Below the pieces are notes generated by a model. That model did not search any database. It saw nothing but the letters and a program-made list of their open reading frames with translations, and had not been told where the DNA came from. DNA of 64,000 nt, taken from positions 1 to 64,000 of the forward strand of contig NZ_FQZE01000006.1 in NCBI RefSeq assembly GCF_900141875.1, in the 5' to 3' direction. Each line of letters begins with the position of its first letter. The stretch's first letter is position 1. The DNA is from Tangfeifania diversioriginum. Its GTDB lineage: Bacteria; Bacteroidota; Bacteroidia; Bacteroidales; Prolixibacteraceae. The translations under genes were made by a program, and so were the position numbers. This document shows, piece by piece, positions 45,201 through 53,979 of the stretch.

Positions 45201-45366
45201 TTTCGAGGAATCGACTGTATTCATCGGGTGCCAGGGCAAATTCATCCGCGCTGCCATCTGCCGTTCCAATTTGCCAGATTATTTTACTCTGGTTTTTGCA
45301 GGAAAAGATGGTAATTGAAAGTAAAAAGATTAAAAACGGGTAAACCCTGGTTTTAAATGGTGTCAT
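42220..45366 (-). CDS. GH92 alpha-mannosidase with N-terminal carbohydrate-binding-like domain
   Basis: A 1048-residue lipoprotein (lipobox SITIFSC). Residues about 25-195 form an extra beta-sandwich resembling the C-terminal CBM-like domain of rhamnogalacturonan lyases (IWQIGTADGSADEF, KIPKNAECTLVVDIL, LLNMGGNEISLTTLQGSW). A short linker and an Ig-like part lead to the GH92 core at about 315: YVDTKMGTAHSRWMIAPGPW, MVKLSPDNQNSGWQAGYD, EGNAWQLTFFVPQD and GDEDQGQMSAWFIMAALG. The core's opening is closest to that of the GH92 at 55865. The added domain should anchor the enzyme to its glycan. Three bp separate it from the upstream GH92 start codon side; it ends 14 bp before the kinase. Confidence 0.9.
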   Translation of the reverse strand: MTPFKTRVYPFLIFLLSITIFSCKNQSKIIWQIGTADGSADEFALAPDEYSRFLEKDFGWEDGFYLIGTSDEKNDWPYVLPGPSDEFGGTSGTAGWRSHTLNILFSLKKIPKNAECTLVVDILSYNKNNPPVFKISINGKSWKNFLPVGTGTDLPAGKNPDSAEYTIKIPFDSDLLNMGGNEISLTTLQGSWLMFDQIRLEGPAKSKLKENKQLFIRNVEPADYETETPGGNMQPLLVDVEHLNGLPLLEVYLDGEIILSETIETGRYVYEAPMPAVLTSVKSSYEIKADGKTLEKGKIQREQQKTVTPADYVDTKMGTAHSRWMIAPGPWMPFSMVKLSPDNQNSGWQAGYDPIFETIGGFSHIHEWTMAGLLLMPTNGPLGTIVGDEKRPDEGYRSRLNTETEEASIGYYKAELTDYNILAELTSTTRCGFQRYTFPQDRPNSRILVDLQIPAEYRYKLQKVQIKKVSDNRVEGFSSQISPNTWSGGVSQEYIVHFVLEFDQPLKSFGFWTEEGTITGSNILQQENPEDAGAWFEFDTGSNPVVLVRTGISYVSIENAAKNLETEISQPFGWDFEAVRQYNVDTWNHLLQRVHISTNDQREKRRFYTNMYRALCSRNIFSDVDGKWVDADEKIRQLADPESPALGCDAFWNTFWNLNQFWNLVTPEWSSRWVNSQLAMYDAGGSLAKGPAGMEYIPVMVAEHEIPLIVGAYQMGIRDFDAEKAFEAVKKMQTTPAQKVGGGFAGNRDLLPYLKYKYVPHDKGRFSNTLEYAFDDWTVAQFAKALGKESDYQTFMERGYYWRNAIDPESGYARMKNSAGEWLPDFDPYQSGRNHHYVEGNAWQLTFFVPQDVPALAEAIGKERFVERIDWGFNESNKWRFNAPNDQYWDYPVMQGNQQSMHFAFLFNWVGKPWLTQKWSRAITQRYYGYGLANAYLGDEDQGQMSAWFIMAALGLFQTDGGTSVEPVYEIGSPLFSNVEINLGQQYGRGEKFIIEAQNTSRINKYIQSARLNGEVLNSFKFPASELLKGGKLELIMGPEPNKKWGIQ

Positions 45367-45368
45367 AA

Positions 45369-47681
45369 TTAATTGTATTCGTTTGAAAAAGAGTAAGGAA
45401 ATGCCGTTTTCTCGGTTCCACGGTTTTTGTTAGGTTGTTTATCCATTTCAAAATTGATTTTTGCACCGTTCATCAATTCTGAAAAGTTAAAATAGTTTTT
45501 GTCGAATTTTTTTCCATTCATTTGGATTTCCCTGACATAACGATTTTCAGCGTTGTTTTCAGGGGCATTGATTTCGATGGTTTTTCCGTTTTCGAGGGAT
45601 ACCGTTATTTTTTTGAACAGTGGCGCGCCAATCACATATTCATCGGTGGCCGGAGCAACAGGATAAAATCCCATCGCTGTAAATACGTACCAGGCCGATG
45701 TCTGACCGTTGTCTTCATCGCCGCAATAGCCGTCGGGATGAGGCGAATACAACCGGTTCATCACCTCGCGCAACCAGTACTGTGCTTTCCAGGGCTTGCC
45801 TGCATAATTGTACAGGTAAATCATGTGCTGAATGGGCTGGTTGCCATGAGCATAATTTCCCATATTCATAATCTGCATTTCGCGGATTTCGTGGATAACC
45901 CTGCCGTAATAGGAGTCGTCGAAAACGGGTGGTACTACAAAAACCGAATCCAGCATGTTTACAAACTCCTGGTTGCCGCCCATTAAATCGATTAATCCCT
46001 GAACGTCGTGAAAAACCGACCAGGTGTAATGCCAGGCATTTCCCTCGGTAAACGCATCGCCCCATTTAAACGGACTGAATGGTGTTTGAAATGTTCCGTC
46101 TTCATTTTTTCCCCGCATGAGTTTGCTTTCTGCATCGTATAAATTTTTGTAGTTCATCGCCCGTTGGGCAAAAATTTCAATTTCCGATTCGGGTTTGCCC
46201 AGCGCTTTTCCCAACTGATAAATGCAAAAATCAGCAAAAGCATATTCCAGCGTGCGGGCGGCATTTTCGTTGACGCCAACATTATAGGGTACATATCCCA
46301 GCCGGTTGTAATAATCCACGCCGTAACGTCCGACCGAGTGCATGGGGCCTTCGTTTTCCGAATTTTTCAATACGGCTTTCCACAGCGTTTCAACGTCATA
46401 ACCGCGACAACCCTTCAGCCAGGCATCGGCAATCAATGTAGCTGAATTGGACCCAATCATTATGTTCCGGTGCCCCGGACTGGCCCATTCGGGGAGCCAT
46501 CCACTTTCTTTGTACGTATTGACCAGCCCTTCCTGGATTTTTTCGTTGAGCGACGGGTACATCAGATTGAAAAAGGGAAATACGGCCCGGAAAGTATCCC
46601 AGAATCCGTTATCGGTAAACATGTAACCGGGTAAAATTTCTCCGTTGTACGGACTGTAATGGATAATTTTTCCCTCTTCATCGTATTCGAAAAACTGGCG
46701 GGGAAACAGCAACACGCGGTAAAGGCACGAGTAGAATGTTTTAATCTGGTCGTCGGTTCCACCTTCCACTTTAATGCGTGCAAGCTCTTTGTTCCAGATT
46801 TCACGTCCTTCATTTTTTATTTCATCGAATGAGTTATCGCCCAACTCTTTCATATTTCGTTCTGCCTGTTCGTAGCTGATAAAAGATGATGCCACCCTGG
46901 CATGAACCTGCTCTCCTTTTTTGGTTTGAAACCTGACGGCAGCTCCCACATGGTCGTCCTCCAGTTCCGAAATATTTTCCATAATCTGGTCGTTGCTCCA
47001 AACTTGTGCAGAGGTAAAAGGTTTATCGAAAACAATCACAAAATAATTTTTGAAATTCTCAGGAACTCCGCCACTGTTGCGGGTTGTATAGCCGAGTATT
47101 TTGTTTTCAGACGGAATGATTTTTATGGATGAACCGCGGTTAAAAGCATCAATCAGAACAAAAGAACTGTCATTTTCAGGGAATGTGAAACGGAAAATGG
47201 CAGCCCGCTCTGTTGGAGTAATTTCTGTAACCACGTCATAATCGGCCAGATAAACTTTGTAGTAATGGGGATTTACGGTTTCAGCCTTGTGCGAAAACCA
47301 GCTGGCCCGCTCTTCTCCGGTTATTTTCAGTTTTCCGGTTAAAGGGAAAAGTGAAAACTGGCCGTAGTCGTTCACCCACGGACTGGGCTGGTGCGTTTGT
47401 TTAAATCCCCGGATTTTGGTCTCGTCGTAACTGTAAATCCAGCCACTGCCCATCCGGGCTGTTTGTGGTGTCCAGAAATTCATTCCCCATGGCCGCGCAA
47501 TGGCCGGATAAGTGTTTCCGTGAGACAACTCGTAATCGGAGTCGGTTCCCATTAACGGATTCACATACGAAACAAAGTCACCGATCTCTTCCTGAACCTC
47601 ATTGTTGTTTTCCGGTGTTGTGCAGGAAGACAGCAAAACAACCAGATGCAGTAAAATGATATGTAAAATGCTGGTATTCAT
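45369..47681 (-). CDS. GH92 alpha-mannosidase lipoprotein
   Basis: A 770-residue GH92 enzyme (lipobox VVLLSSC). YVNPLMGTDSDYELSHGNTY and PAIARPWGMNFWTPQT open the N-domain in the form seen in many Bacteroides alpha-1,2-mannosidases. The catalytic block is EGNAWHYTWSVFHD and the metal/base block GDEDNGQTSAWYVFTAMGFY. The GHGN-like SHGNTYP start sets it apart from the GH92 genes at 37739, 42220 and 55865, suggesting another linkage. Its start overlaps the preceding gene's stop by 4 bp (ATGA), so the two are translationally coupled. Confidence 0.9.
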   Translation of the reverse strand: MNTSILHIILLHLVVLLSSCTTPENNNEVQEEIGDFVSYVNPLMGTDSDYELSHGNTYPAIARPWGMNFWTPQTARMGSGWIYSYDETKIRGFKQTHQPSPWVNDYGQFSLFPLTGKLKITGEERASWFSHKAETVNPHYYKVYLADYDVVTEITPTERAAIFRFTFPENDSSFVLIDAFNRGSSIKIIPSENKILGYTTRNSGGVPENFKNYFVIVFDKPFTSAQVWSNDQIMENISELEDDHVGAAVRFQTKKGEQVHARVASSFISYEQAERNMKELGDNSFDEIKNEGREIWNKELARIKVEGGTDDQIKTFYSCLYRVLLFPRQFFEYDEEGKIIHYSPYNGEILPGYMFTDNGFWDTFRAVFPFFNLMYPSLNEKIQEGLVNTYKESGWLPEWASPGHRNIMIGSNSATLIADAWLKGCRGYDVETLWKAVLKNSENEGPMHSVGRYGVDYYNRLGYVPYNVGVNENAARTLEYAFADFCIYQLGKALGKPESEIEIFAQRAMNYKNLYDAESKLMRGKNEDGTFQTPFSPFKWGDAFTEGNAWHYTWSVFHDVQGLIDLMGGNQEFVNMLDSVFVVPPVFDDSYYGRVIHEIREMQIMNMGNYAHGNQPIQHMIYLYNYAGKPWKAQYWLREVMNRLYSPHPDGYCGDEDNGQTSAWYVFTAMGFYPVAPATDEYVIGAPLFKKITVSLENGKTIEINAPENNAENRYVREIQMNGKKFDKNYFNFSELMNGAKINFEMDKQPNKNRGTEKTAFPYSFSNEYN

Positions 47682-48697
47682 CGATTAAAATTTATTTGAA
47701 TGATAATGTTACTTGATTTTTTGTCTTTCTCGCTGAGAATAATCGCAGATTCGGTTAATTCTATTTTTTCAACGCCTCTGTAATTGAAGGGAATTTTAGT
47801 TAAAAAAGCAGTGAAAGATTTTCGGATTACCTCACCGGCATCGATAAATTCAAAAATGTTCCGGTCGAAAATTTTCGCTTTTTTGGCAACAACAGGAAAA
47901 GGTTCATGCAGTCCGGTTGTTCCGAATTCCATTCCAAAAGCAACAGGAATGCCTCCCTCCATGTGTCGCCAAAAGTTTATCCACGGATAGTCCTCGGTTT
48001 TCCAAATGTAACCGAGTAGAAGATTTTGTCCCGGATTTGCAGCGGTTACCCAACCGTATTTTTCGTTTCTGGGAAATACAAATGTGGAAACCCTGGGCCA
48101 TTCATCCTGAAATTTTCTGAGGTTTATTTTTTTATCATTGTGCCTTACTTCCGTCCATTTTAAAACAGGTTCTTCCTGGTTCAGACTGCCGTCTTCCTTG
48201 TCTTCAAAACCCTTTTCAGTGTTGTTGTCGAACAAGGTGTTTGTGTCGAGAAAAGGGGGAGCCAGTGTAACATGCTGCACTATATTAAACATGCGGCCGT
48301 ATTGGTTCAGGTTCTTTATTTCTTCCGAAACAAAAAATACCGGCTCCCCTTCAGGTAACTCAACTGTTCGCGTAAGCTTCAGACCACCCATTGGCAGTCG
48401 GCAACTCATCACACATTTTGTAATATTATTTGTTTTTTGTGGCTTTTGCACTACCTGCCACTTTTGGGAATTCACTTCGCCATGATGCCGGAACCCGTTT
48501 GCTTTTTCTGCCCCGGTGGGCGGTCCCCAACGGTCGAAACACAAAAAGTGCCCTTTAAACGGCGGCTGTTCTAGGTCGGTGGTTTCCCAGTTTATCGGGT
48601 TAACAGGCAAATTCTTCAGGCGGAATTCAGAGTAAGAACCTCCTTCAGGATTTATCTGCAAAATGATGCTGTTATTTTCCAGAATGATTTTTTGCAT
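47678..48697 (-). CDS. Galactose-mutarotase-like beta-sandwich protein of unknown role
   Basis: A 339-residue protein with no signal peptide. IILENNSIILQINPEGGSY at the start, RTVELPEGEPVFFVSEEIKN in the middle and NPGQNLLLGYIWKTEDYPW near residue 225 give the running pattern of aldose-1-epimerase-like sandwiches (substrate His/Glu not assignable). It overlaps the GH92 gene downstream by 4 bp and abuts the GH38 gene upstream with no spacer, so it is a fixed part of the operon. A mutarotase or sugar-binding role inside the cell is possible; I do not recognise a characterised relative. Confidence 0.55.
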   Translation of the reverse strand: MQKIILENNSIILQINPEGGSYSEFRLKNLPVNPINWETTDLEQPPFKGHFLCFDRWGPPTGAEKANGFRHHGEVNSQKWQVVQKPQKTNNITKCVMSCRLPMGGLKLTRTVELPEGEPVFFVSEEIKNLNQYGRMFNIVQHVTLAPPFLDTNTLFDNNTEKGFEDKEDGSLNQEEPVLKWTEVRHNDKKINLRKFQDEWPRVSTFVFPRNEKYGWVTAANPGQNLLLGYIWKTEDYPWINFWRHMEGGIPVAFGMEFGTTGLHEPFPVVAKKAKIFDRNIFEFIDAGEVIRKSFTAFLTKIPFNYRGVEKIELTESAIILSEKDKKSSNIIIQINFNR

Positions 48698-51463
48698 CTA
48701 CCTCAGTTTAATTCCGAGTGTAACAATTTCGTGCGGTTTTATATGCATAGTAACTGAATTTCCGCTAGCCGTTGCGCCTGAATTTTCAGCTGCCGGCATT
48801 TCAATCAGGTTCAGTTTTCGAACCGATTGTACATTTTTAGGCAGGTTTAGTTGGAATGTTTTTTCTTTTCCTTCCACTTCCACCAAACGGATAACCATTT
48901 CTTCGGAATCTTCTGCTTTTTTCATTCCGGTTATATGCACTCCTTTGGCATCGAGTGAAACAAAAGAACCGGTTTCAGGGCGGGTTGCGTGGGCTTTTCC
49001 CAATGCAAGCGAGTGAGGTTCACCGGCCAAAACCGGCATATTAAAGTCATCTCCTTCCTGCCAAACACCGTTGGTCCAGTCGCCTCTATGTGGATAAAGG
49101 GCGTAACTGATTTTAAATTTCCCGAGGTTAGGATAAATGTCGGGAGCACCGGCAGCCCGCATCAATGTTAACCGTAAATCGCCTTTATGGTAAGAGTGCC
49201 CGTATTTTGTTTTGTTTAGTAACGTAATTCCTTTGCTGTTGTCAGAAATATCGACCCACTTTTGGGCAGGAACTTCCTGTCCGTCGGCAGTTTCAGGGGT
49301 TACCCCGTAAACCCTGCTTTGCGACGTCAGCCATGAAGGCGCTTTTTCTCCGTTAATAATTCCGTCCACCGGCCGTTCAACCACATCGAACGGAACATGA
49401 GAGTGGAATTTCGGATTTTCCATATTCAGCGGGAAAAGGGCCCGTAGCATCGGCGAATCGGTAGAATCGGTGCCGGTTTCGAGCCAGTGAACCTCCATGT
49501 CGTATTCAATCCGCGGATAGGATTTATAGAGGTAAGTTCGTTCAATAAACCGGGAATTTCCCCAGGTTTTTACCGTTTCCACGCATGCCCGCACCGGTCC
49601 TTTTTCGATGATTTTAACACTTTCAACATTGGAAACATCTTCTTCCTTTACAATTTTATTCAGTGTCCACGATTTCATGCCGCCTTTTTTATCTTCCATG
49701 TAAATTCTGAGTTTGTTGAGTTCACCGCCCTCTTTTACATATTCCGAGTTGGTGCGCTTATCCACCAGGCTGATGATGGCGCCTTTTTTCATGTCGAATT
49801 TTACGATAAAGAAATCGGTTTCGAACGTGTTATTGCTGAATGAAACCGGCTCTGCTTTTTCTCCTTTTTGGGTCATATCAACATAATAGGTTTTGTATCC
49901 TCCGGCCGGCAGATTGTCATCAACGAACTGTACTTTGGAAGTATATCCCGGAGGTGTGGGTTTTGAAAAGGTAATCTGGGCGGGGAACGTTTTTCCCGAT
50001 CCATCGCGGACCAAAACAGAAGCCAGAATTTCGGCACTTCCTTCCTGACTTGTTTTGTAGTCAGGGTCAAGGAAATTGACATTGGGATTGTTTTCGGCGC
50101 CTTCATTTTCCTTGTCAACAGTTCTGAAGTTTTGTCCGTAATAATTTGCGCCCCAGGAAGCCACTTTTACGGTGGCCGGTTCTTCATGCGAATAAACCGT
50201 TGCCTCCACAATGGCTTTCCGTTCGTTTGGAACCATGTTGAAGGCAACTACCGGCTGACCCAAACCTTCTTGAAATTTAACCTCGTCGGCAATTTTCAAA
50301 AAAGCGGCGTCTTTCAGTTCCTGTGCTTTTCGTTCAGTCTCTGTGTAACGGGCAACGGCCTGCCGGTTGGCTTCGTAGATGGCCGATCCGGGAAGGATGT
50401 CGTGAAACTGGTTGAAGGTGACGGTTTCCCAAAGTTGATTCAGTTCGTTTTGCGGATATTTATGGCCATTGAGCCAGTTTAATGTGTTGAAAAATTCACT
50501 GCCAAAAAGCAGATTTTCACAGTTGCGGTTTCCCGATTTAATTTCTGAAACTGTGGTATAACATCCTTCGAAAATGAACTGCATTTCGCCTTTGTGGGTG
50601 GGACGTCCGTCCATTTCATTCGATAACCGGTTATAAAATGTTCCGGCTGTTGAAAATTTTACAGCTGGGTAATCAGGCAGTTTATTCAGTTCATGCACCA
50701 GCTCAATTTCTGCACGGCTCGGACCTCCGCCATGGTCGCCTACACCGGTTATGTGCAGAATACGGTTTTTGTCCGGCGCTATTTTTTGCAGTTCACTGTT
50801 TAGCTCGGGTGTAATTTTTCCGTTGTACGTATTGTTGGCATAGCACAGCACTTTCGATCCGTCGGGGCCTTCCCACCAGAAACTTCCCATGTAGGGTTTG
50901 CACCGGTGAAAATAGTAATAATCCATGCCGGCGAGTTTTAACATTTGAGGCAGTTGCGAAACATGACCGAAATTGTCGGGCAGCCAGCCCACTTTAGCCA
51001 TTTTGCCAAAATGGTGGTTAAAATACCGCTGACCCAGCAGAAAAGACCGGGCAAGCGCCTCGCCCGACGAAAGGTTGGTGTCGCCTTCCGTCCACATTCC
51101 ACCGGCCAGTTCAAGACGTCCGTCTTTTACATATTCCTGTACACGTTTAAAGAGTGCAGGGTCAACCATTTCAACAAATTTGTAAACGGCAGCCTGACTT
51201 TGAATCATCGTATAATCCGGATATTCATCCATAAATGAAACGACCTGCCTGAGGTTGTCATTACACATTTTCATGGTTTCAAAATAGGTCCACAACCAGT
51301 TCATGTCCATGTGGGCATGGCCAATCACATGAATGGTGTCTTTTTTCGTATCACTTGTTTCAATACCCGTTTCAGATACTTGAGTCTGCTGCGCCATGGC
51401 ATTGAAATCGCCTGCTGTAAAAATGCAAGTAACGGCCAATAAGAAAATGCTAATTTTTTTCAT
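48698..51463 (-). CDS. GH38 alpha-mannosidase, exported
   Basis: A 921-residue enzyme with a signal peptide (about residues 1-24, ending AMAQ). The zinc site is VIGHAHMDMNWLWTYFE near residue 47, the nucleophile Asp is in GWLPDNFGHVSQLPQ near 155, and GVGDHGGGPSRAEI and FNQFHDILPGSAIY complete the active site. The long C-terminal part is the usual beta-sandwich set. GH38 enzymes cleave alpha-1,2/1,3/1,6-mannosyl links with retention. With six GH92 enzymes beside it, this one probably takes a linkage they do not. It starts 36 bp after the UroD-family gene's stop. Confidence 0.93.
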   Translation of the reverse strand: MKKISIFLLAVTCIFTAGDFNAMAQQTQVSETGIETSDTKKDTIHVIGHAHMDMNWLWTYFETMKMCNDNLRQVVSFMDEYPDYTMIQSQAAVYKFVEMVDPALFKRVQEYVKDGRLELAGGMWTEGDTNLSSGEALARSFLLGQRYFNHHFGKMAKVGWLPDNFGHVSQLPQMLKLAGMDYYYFHRCKPYMGSFWWEGPDGSKVLCYANNTYNGKITPELNSELQKIAPDKNRILHITGVGDHGGGPSRAEIELVHELNKLPDYPAVKFSTAGTFYNRLSNEMDGRPTHKGEMQFIFEGCYTTVSEIKSGNRNCENLLFGSEFFNTLNWLNGHKYPQNELNQLWETVTFNQFHDILPGSAIYEANRQAVARYTETERKAQELKDAAFLKIADEVKFQEGLGQPVVAFNMVPNERKAIVEATVYSHEEPATVKVASWGANYYGQNFRTVDKENEGAENNPNVNFLDPDYKTSQEGSAEILASVLVRDGSGKTFPAQITFSKPTPPGYTSKVQFVDDNLPAGGYKTYYVDMTQKGEKAEPVSFSNNTFETDFFIVKFDMKKGAIISLVDKRTNSEYVKEGGELNKLRIYMEDKKGGMKSWTLNKIVKEEDVSNVESVKIIEKGPVRACVETVKTWGNSRFIERTYLYKSYPRIEYDMEVHWLETGTDSTDSPMLRALFPLNMENPKFHSHVPFDVVERPVDGIINGEKAPSWLTSQSRVYGVTPETADGQEVPAQKWVDISDNSKGITLLNKTKYGHSYHKGDLRLTLMRAAGAPDIYPNLGKFKISYALYPHRGDWTNGVWQEGDDFNMPVLAGEPHSLALGKAHATRPETGSFVSLDAKGVHITGMKKAEDSEEMVIRLVEVEGKEKTFQLNLPKNVQSVRKLNLIEMPAAENSGATASGNSVTMHIKPHEIVTLGIKLR

Positions 51464-51498
51464 AACTGTTATTTTTTGGTTTGACTTTTTCTGAGTGT

Positions 51499-52737
51499 TT
51501 AATAAAATTCGTGAACGGCTTCAAACATGGCCACAATGTTTTGCGGCGGCACGTCGGGCATTATATTGTGCACGGTGTTGAACACATACCCGCCTCCTTT
51601 CGAAAAAATGTCGAGGTTGTGTTTTACGTGGTCTTTCACTTCGCGGGGTGTGGCATTGTTGAGTACGTTCCGGGTATCGGCCCCGCCTCCCCAGAAAGTG
51701 ATGTCTTTGCCGAATTTCTTTTTCAACCTGAGCGGCTCCATGTTCAATGCATTGATTTGCACTGGATTTAGAATTTCGAATCCGGCATCAATCAGCTCGG
51801 GAATCAGCTCGTAAATGCCTCCGCAACTGTGCAGCATGGTGTGCATGGAAGAGTGTTTTTTTACATATTCACACATCATTTTGTGGCGTGGTTTAAAAAA
51901 TTCCCGGTAGGTTTCAACCGGAATCAGCGGACCGTTGTTTGTACCCAGGTCATCTCCGAATTTGACGATATCCACGATGTCGCCAACGGTTTCGCAAACG
52001 CGGATCAACAAATCCATGTGTTTTTGCATGAGTGCATCCAGCAGGCGGTGCACTTCATCCGGATTCAGGTAAAGGTCTGTCAGGAAGTTGTCCATTCGCC
52101 GCAGAAAACATCCCCATTCAAAAAGGTTGCAGCCTACTCCCAGCAGAATTGCTTTGTCGGTTTTCGCTTTTAAATCCAGCGTTTTTTCCCGGAGCATTTC
52201 CCAAAATCCGGGTTGGTTGGCCCAGTCCCAGGGGGTGAATCCAAATCCGCCCCAAACTGTTCGTTGCATGGCTAAATCAAAATTGTCGTAGCTGGCCGGA
52301 AATCCATCGAGGTACGGGAAAATGGTCTGATCGAAAAAAGTGGCTCCCAGCGGCATTTTCCCAATGGCTTCGCCGAGGTTGTTGAACGCCAGCCACGAAC
52401 CGTCTTTCTGGTGTTCGACCTTGAACCATTTGGGATACCATGCGGGAAATCCTTTGATTAATTCGAGTTTATACCAATACCCGGGGGCCTGGTTAAAATT
52501 CCTGCCCACATCGAGTACATCAACTCCAAAATGGTCCAGAATCTCCATTTCGGGTTGCACCACTTCCTGTACCACATCGTACACCCAGGTTTGAAGATGC
52601 TCTTTGCCAAGGTATTTCAGCAGGTTTTGCCAGGCAACCACTGAAATTCCGGAACTTGGTGTTGCCCCCAAATCAATGGGTATCCGGTCGGGTTCCTTAT
52701 GGGCGATGGCTGTCAGCAGTCGTTCTCTTGGTTTCAT
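51499..52737 (-). CDS. UroD-family protein (uroporphyrinogen decarboxylase/methyltransferase fold)
   Basis: A 412-residue cytosolic protein of the UroD superfamily: MKPRERLLTAIAHKEPDRIP at the start, IVKFGDDLGTNNGPLIP, and HSCGGIYELIPELIDAG near residue 305. The His-x-Cys there is the zinc-ligand pattern of corrinoid methyltransferases (MtaA/CmuA type) rather than true HemE. Such proteins appear often in sugar operons of Bacteroidota and Firmicutes without a known job. It sits between the GH38 gene and a mannitol-type dehydrogenase with small gaps (36 and 6 bp), so it is co-expressed with sugar catabolism. Function not assignable. Confidence 0.8.
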   Translation of the reverse strand: MKPRERLLTAIAHKEPDRIPIDLGATPSSGISVVAWQNLLKYLGKEHLQTWVYDVVQEVVQPEMEILDHFGVDVLDVGRNFNQAPGYWYKLELIKGFPAWYPKWFKVEHQKDGSWLAFNNLGEAIGKMPLGATFFDQTIFPYLDGFPASYDNFDLAMQRTVWGGFGFTPWDWANQPGFWEMLREKTLDLKAKTDKAILLGVGCNLFEWGCFLRRMDNFLTDLYLNPDEVHRLLDALMQKHMDLLIRVCETVGDIVDIVKFGDDLGTNNGPLIPVETYREFFKPRHKMMCEYVKKHSSMHTMLHSCGGIYELIPELIDAGFEILNPVQINALNMEPLRLKKKFGKDITFWGGGADTRNVLNNATPREVKDHVKHNLDIFSKGGGYVFNTVHNIMPDVPPQNIVAMFEAVHEFY

Positions 52738-52743
52738 TTCTGT

Positions 52744-53979
52744 TTATGAAATATTAATATTTCGAATAAGATTCTTTTTTTCAGCCAGGTTGCTGTAGAG
52801 AATTTCCAGTTCGTTCAACAGGTCTCTGTTTCTCTCAGGATGAAATTCGCAAAGTGTTGTCAAGGTTTTTTTCACACCCTTATCTTTCAAAGTTTGCAGG
52901 AAACGTTGATTCTGAGTATTTAATGAGCCTTGTTCATCGGTTCTTCCGAAGAAAAAACCGTGTGCCATGGCATTTAGAATGCGGTCGTATTTTAATTGCT
53001 TTTTTTGTGCCAGTTGAATGATGCCTGCAAAACGGTCGTCGATTCCAAGTTTTCGGGGTAAGTCTTGTCCAACCCTGAACACCGTGTCTTTTAATGCCTG
53101 GTTTTGAAAACGAATGAGTAAATCGTCGGTGTGTTCCTCCAGGTCGTTGAAAGTAAAATCATCAGGATAATAGCTGACAAGTATTTCTGCTGCCTGGAGC
53201 ATCGTTTTTCGGGTTAAGTCCAGTATTTTTTTTTCGGCCAGAACTTCGAAAATATACTTTTCCTCCGGATGGTAAAAATTGCCAACATAAGCAGCCGTTG
53301 CATGCCCAAGATTGTGAATAAATGCTTTGCGGTCAACCCAGGCCTGCATGTTTTTTTTCGGACTGAACCCTCTTACTTTGGGTATTGCTCCTTTAAAAGC
53401 CAATTTATCGAGAATAAGGGTATTGTAAGGTTCTGCAAAAATCAACAACGGGTCGTTTTTCAGGTCTTCGTCTGTCATGCTGGGAACCATTTTCCCGATG
53501 CTGGTTTCTACTAGACCCACCAGTTTGTTTAACGGATAATTTTTGGGAAGAAGTTCTATGAGCCTCGAGCGGATAAATTCACCGGCCGCCCGCATATTTT
53601 CTGCAATGATGATGTCCAGCGGCCTATTAGGAGTTAATTCCTGTCTTTGTTTTAACCCTTCTGCAATAGCCGGGATAATTTTTTCCAATGCGTTTTTTCC
53701 CACTGAAACGGCCATAATGGAAGCTTTTACAACTTCTTTTATTACTGCGTTGCGATCCAGCCCCGAAACAGCCCTTACGTTTTCTACGAGGATGGTTTCT
53801 TCCGTTTTTGCTTTGATAACAACCTGGTACGATTCCCTTTGGTTGAGCTCATTTATCAAATCCTGGTCAATATCGCAAAAAACCACGTTGTAGCCCGATT
53901 GTCCGAACAACTGGCCAATAAAAGAGCGGCCTATTTTACCTGCTCCAAAGATTAATATCGTTTTATTATCCTTCATCAA
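52744..53979 (-). CDS. mtlD-like: Mannitol-1-phosphate 5-dehydrogenase-like enzyme
   Basis: A 411-residue NAD-dependent polyol/sugar-acid dehydrogenase of the long-chain mannitol dehydrogenase family. The Rossmann motif ILIFGAGKIGRSFIG starts at residue 8, and the catalytic block is KAFIHNLGHATAAY near 225. It would interconvert fructose 6-phosphate and mannitol 1-phosphate, or a related ketose/alditol pair. Its 3' end is 6 bp from the UroD-family gene start, and its 5' end overlaps the PfkB gene by 14 bp. With the lyxose-type isomerase and PfkB kinase it makes a small pathway for ketoses. Confidence 0.8.
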   Translation of the reverse strand: MMKDNKTILIFGAGKIGRSFIGQLFGQSGYNVVFCDIDQDLINELNQRESYQVVIKAKTEETILVENVRAVSGLDRNAVIKEVVKASIMAVSVGKNALEKIIPAIAEGLKQRQELTPNRPLDIIIAENMRAAGEFIRSRLIELLPKNYPLNKLVGLVETSIGKMVPSMTDEDLKNDPLLIFAEPYNTLILDKLAFKGAIPKVRGFSPKKNMQAWVDRKAFIHNLGHATAAYVGNFYHPEEKYIFEVLAEKKILDLTRKTMLQAAEILVSYYPDDFTFNDLEEHTDDLLIRFQNQALKDTVFRVGQDLPRKLGIDDRFAGIIQLAQKKQLKYDRILNAMAHGFFFGRTDEQGSLNTQNQRFLQTLKDKGVKKTLTTLCEFHPERNRDLLNELEILYSNLAEKKNLIRNINIS

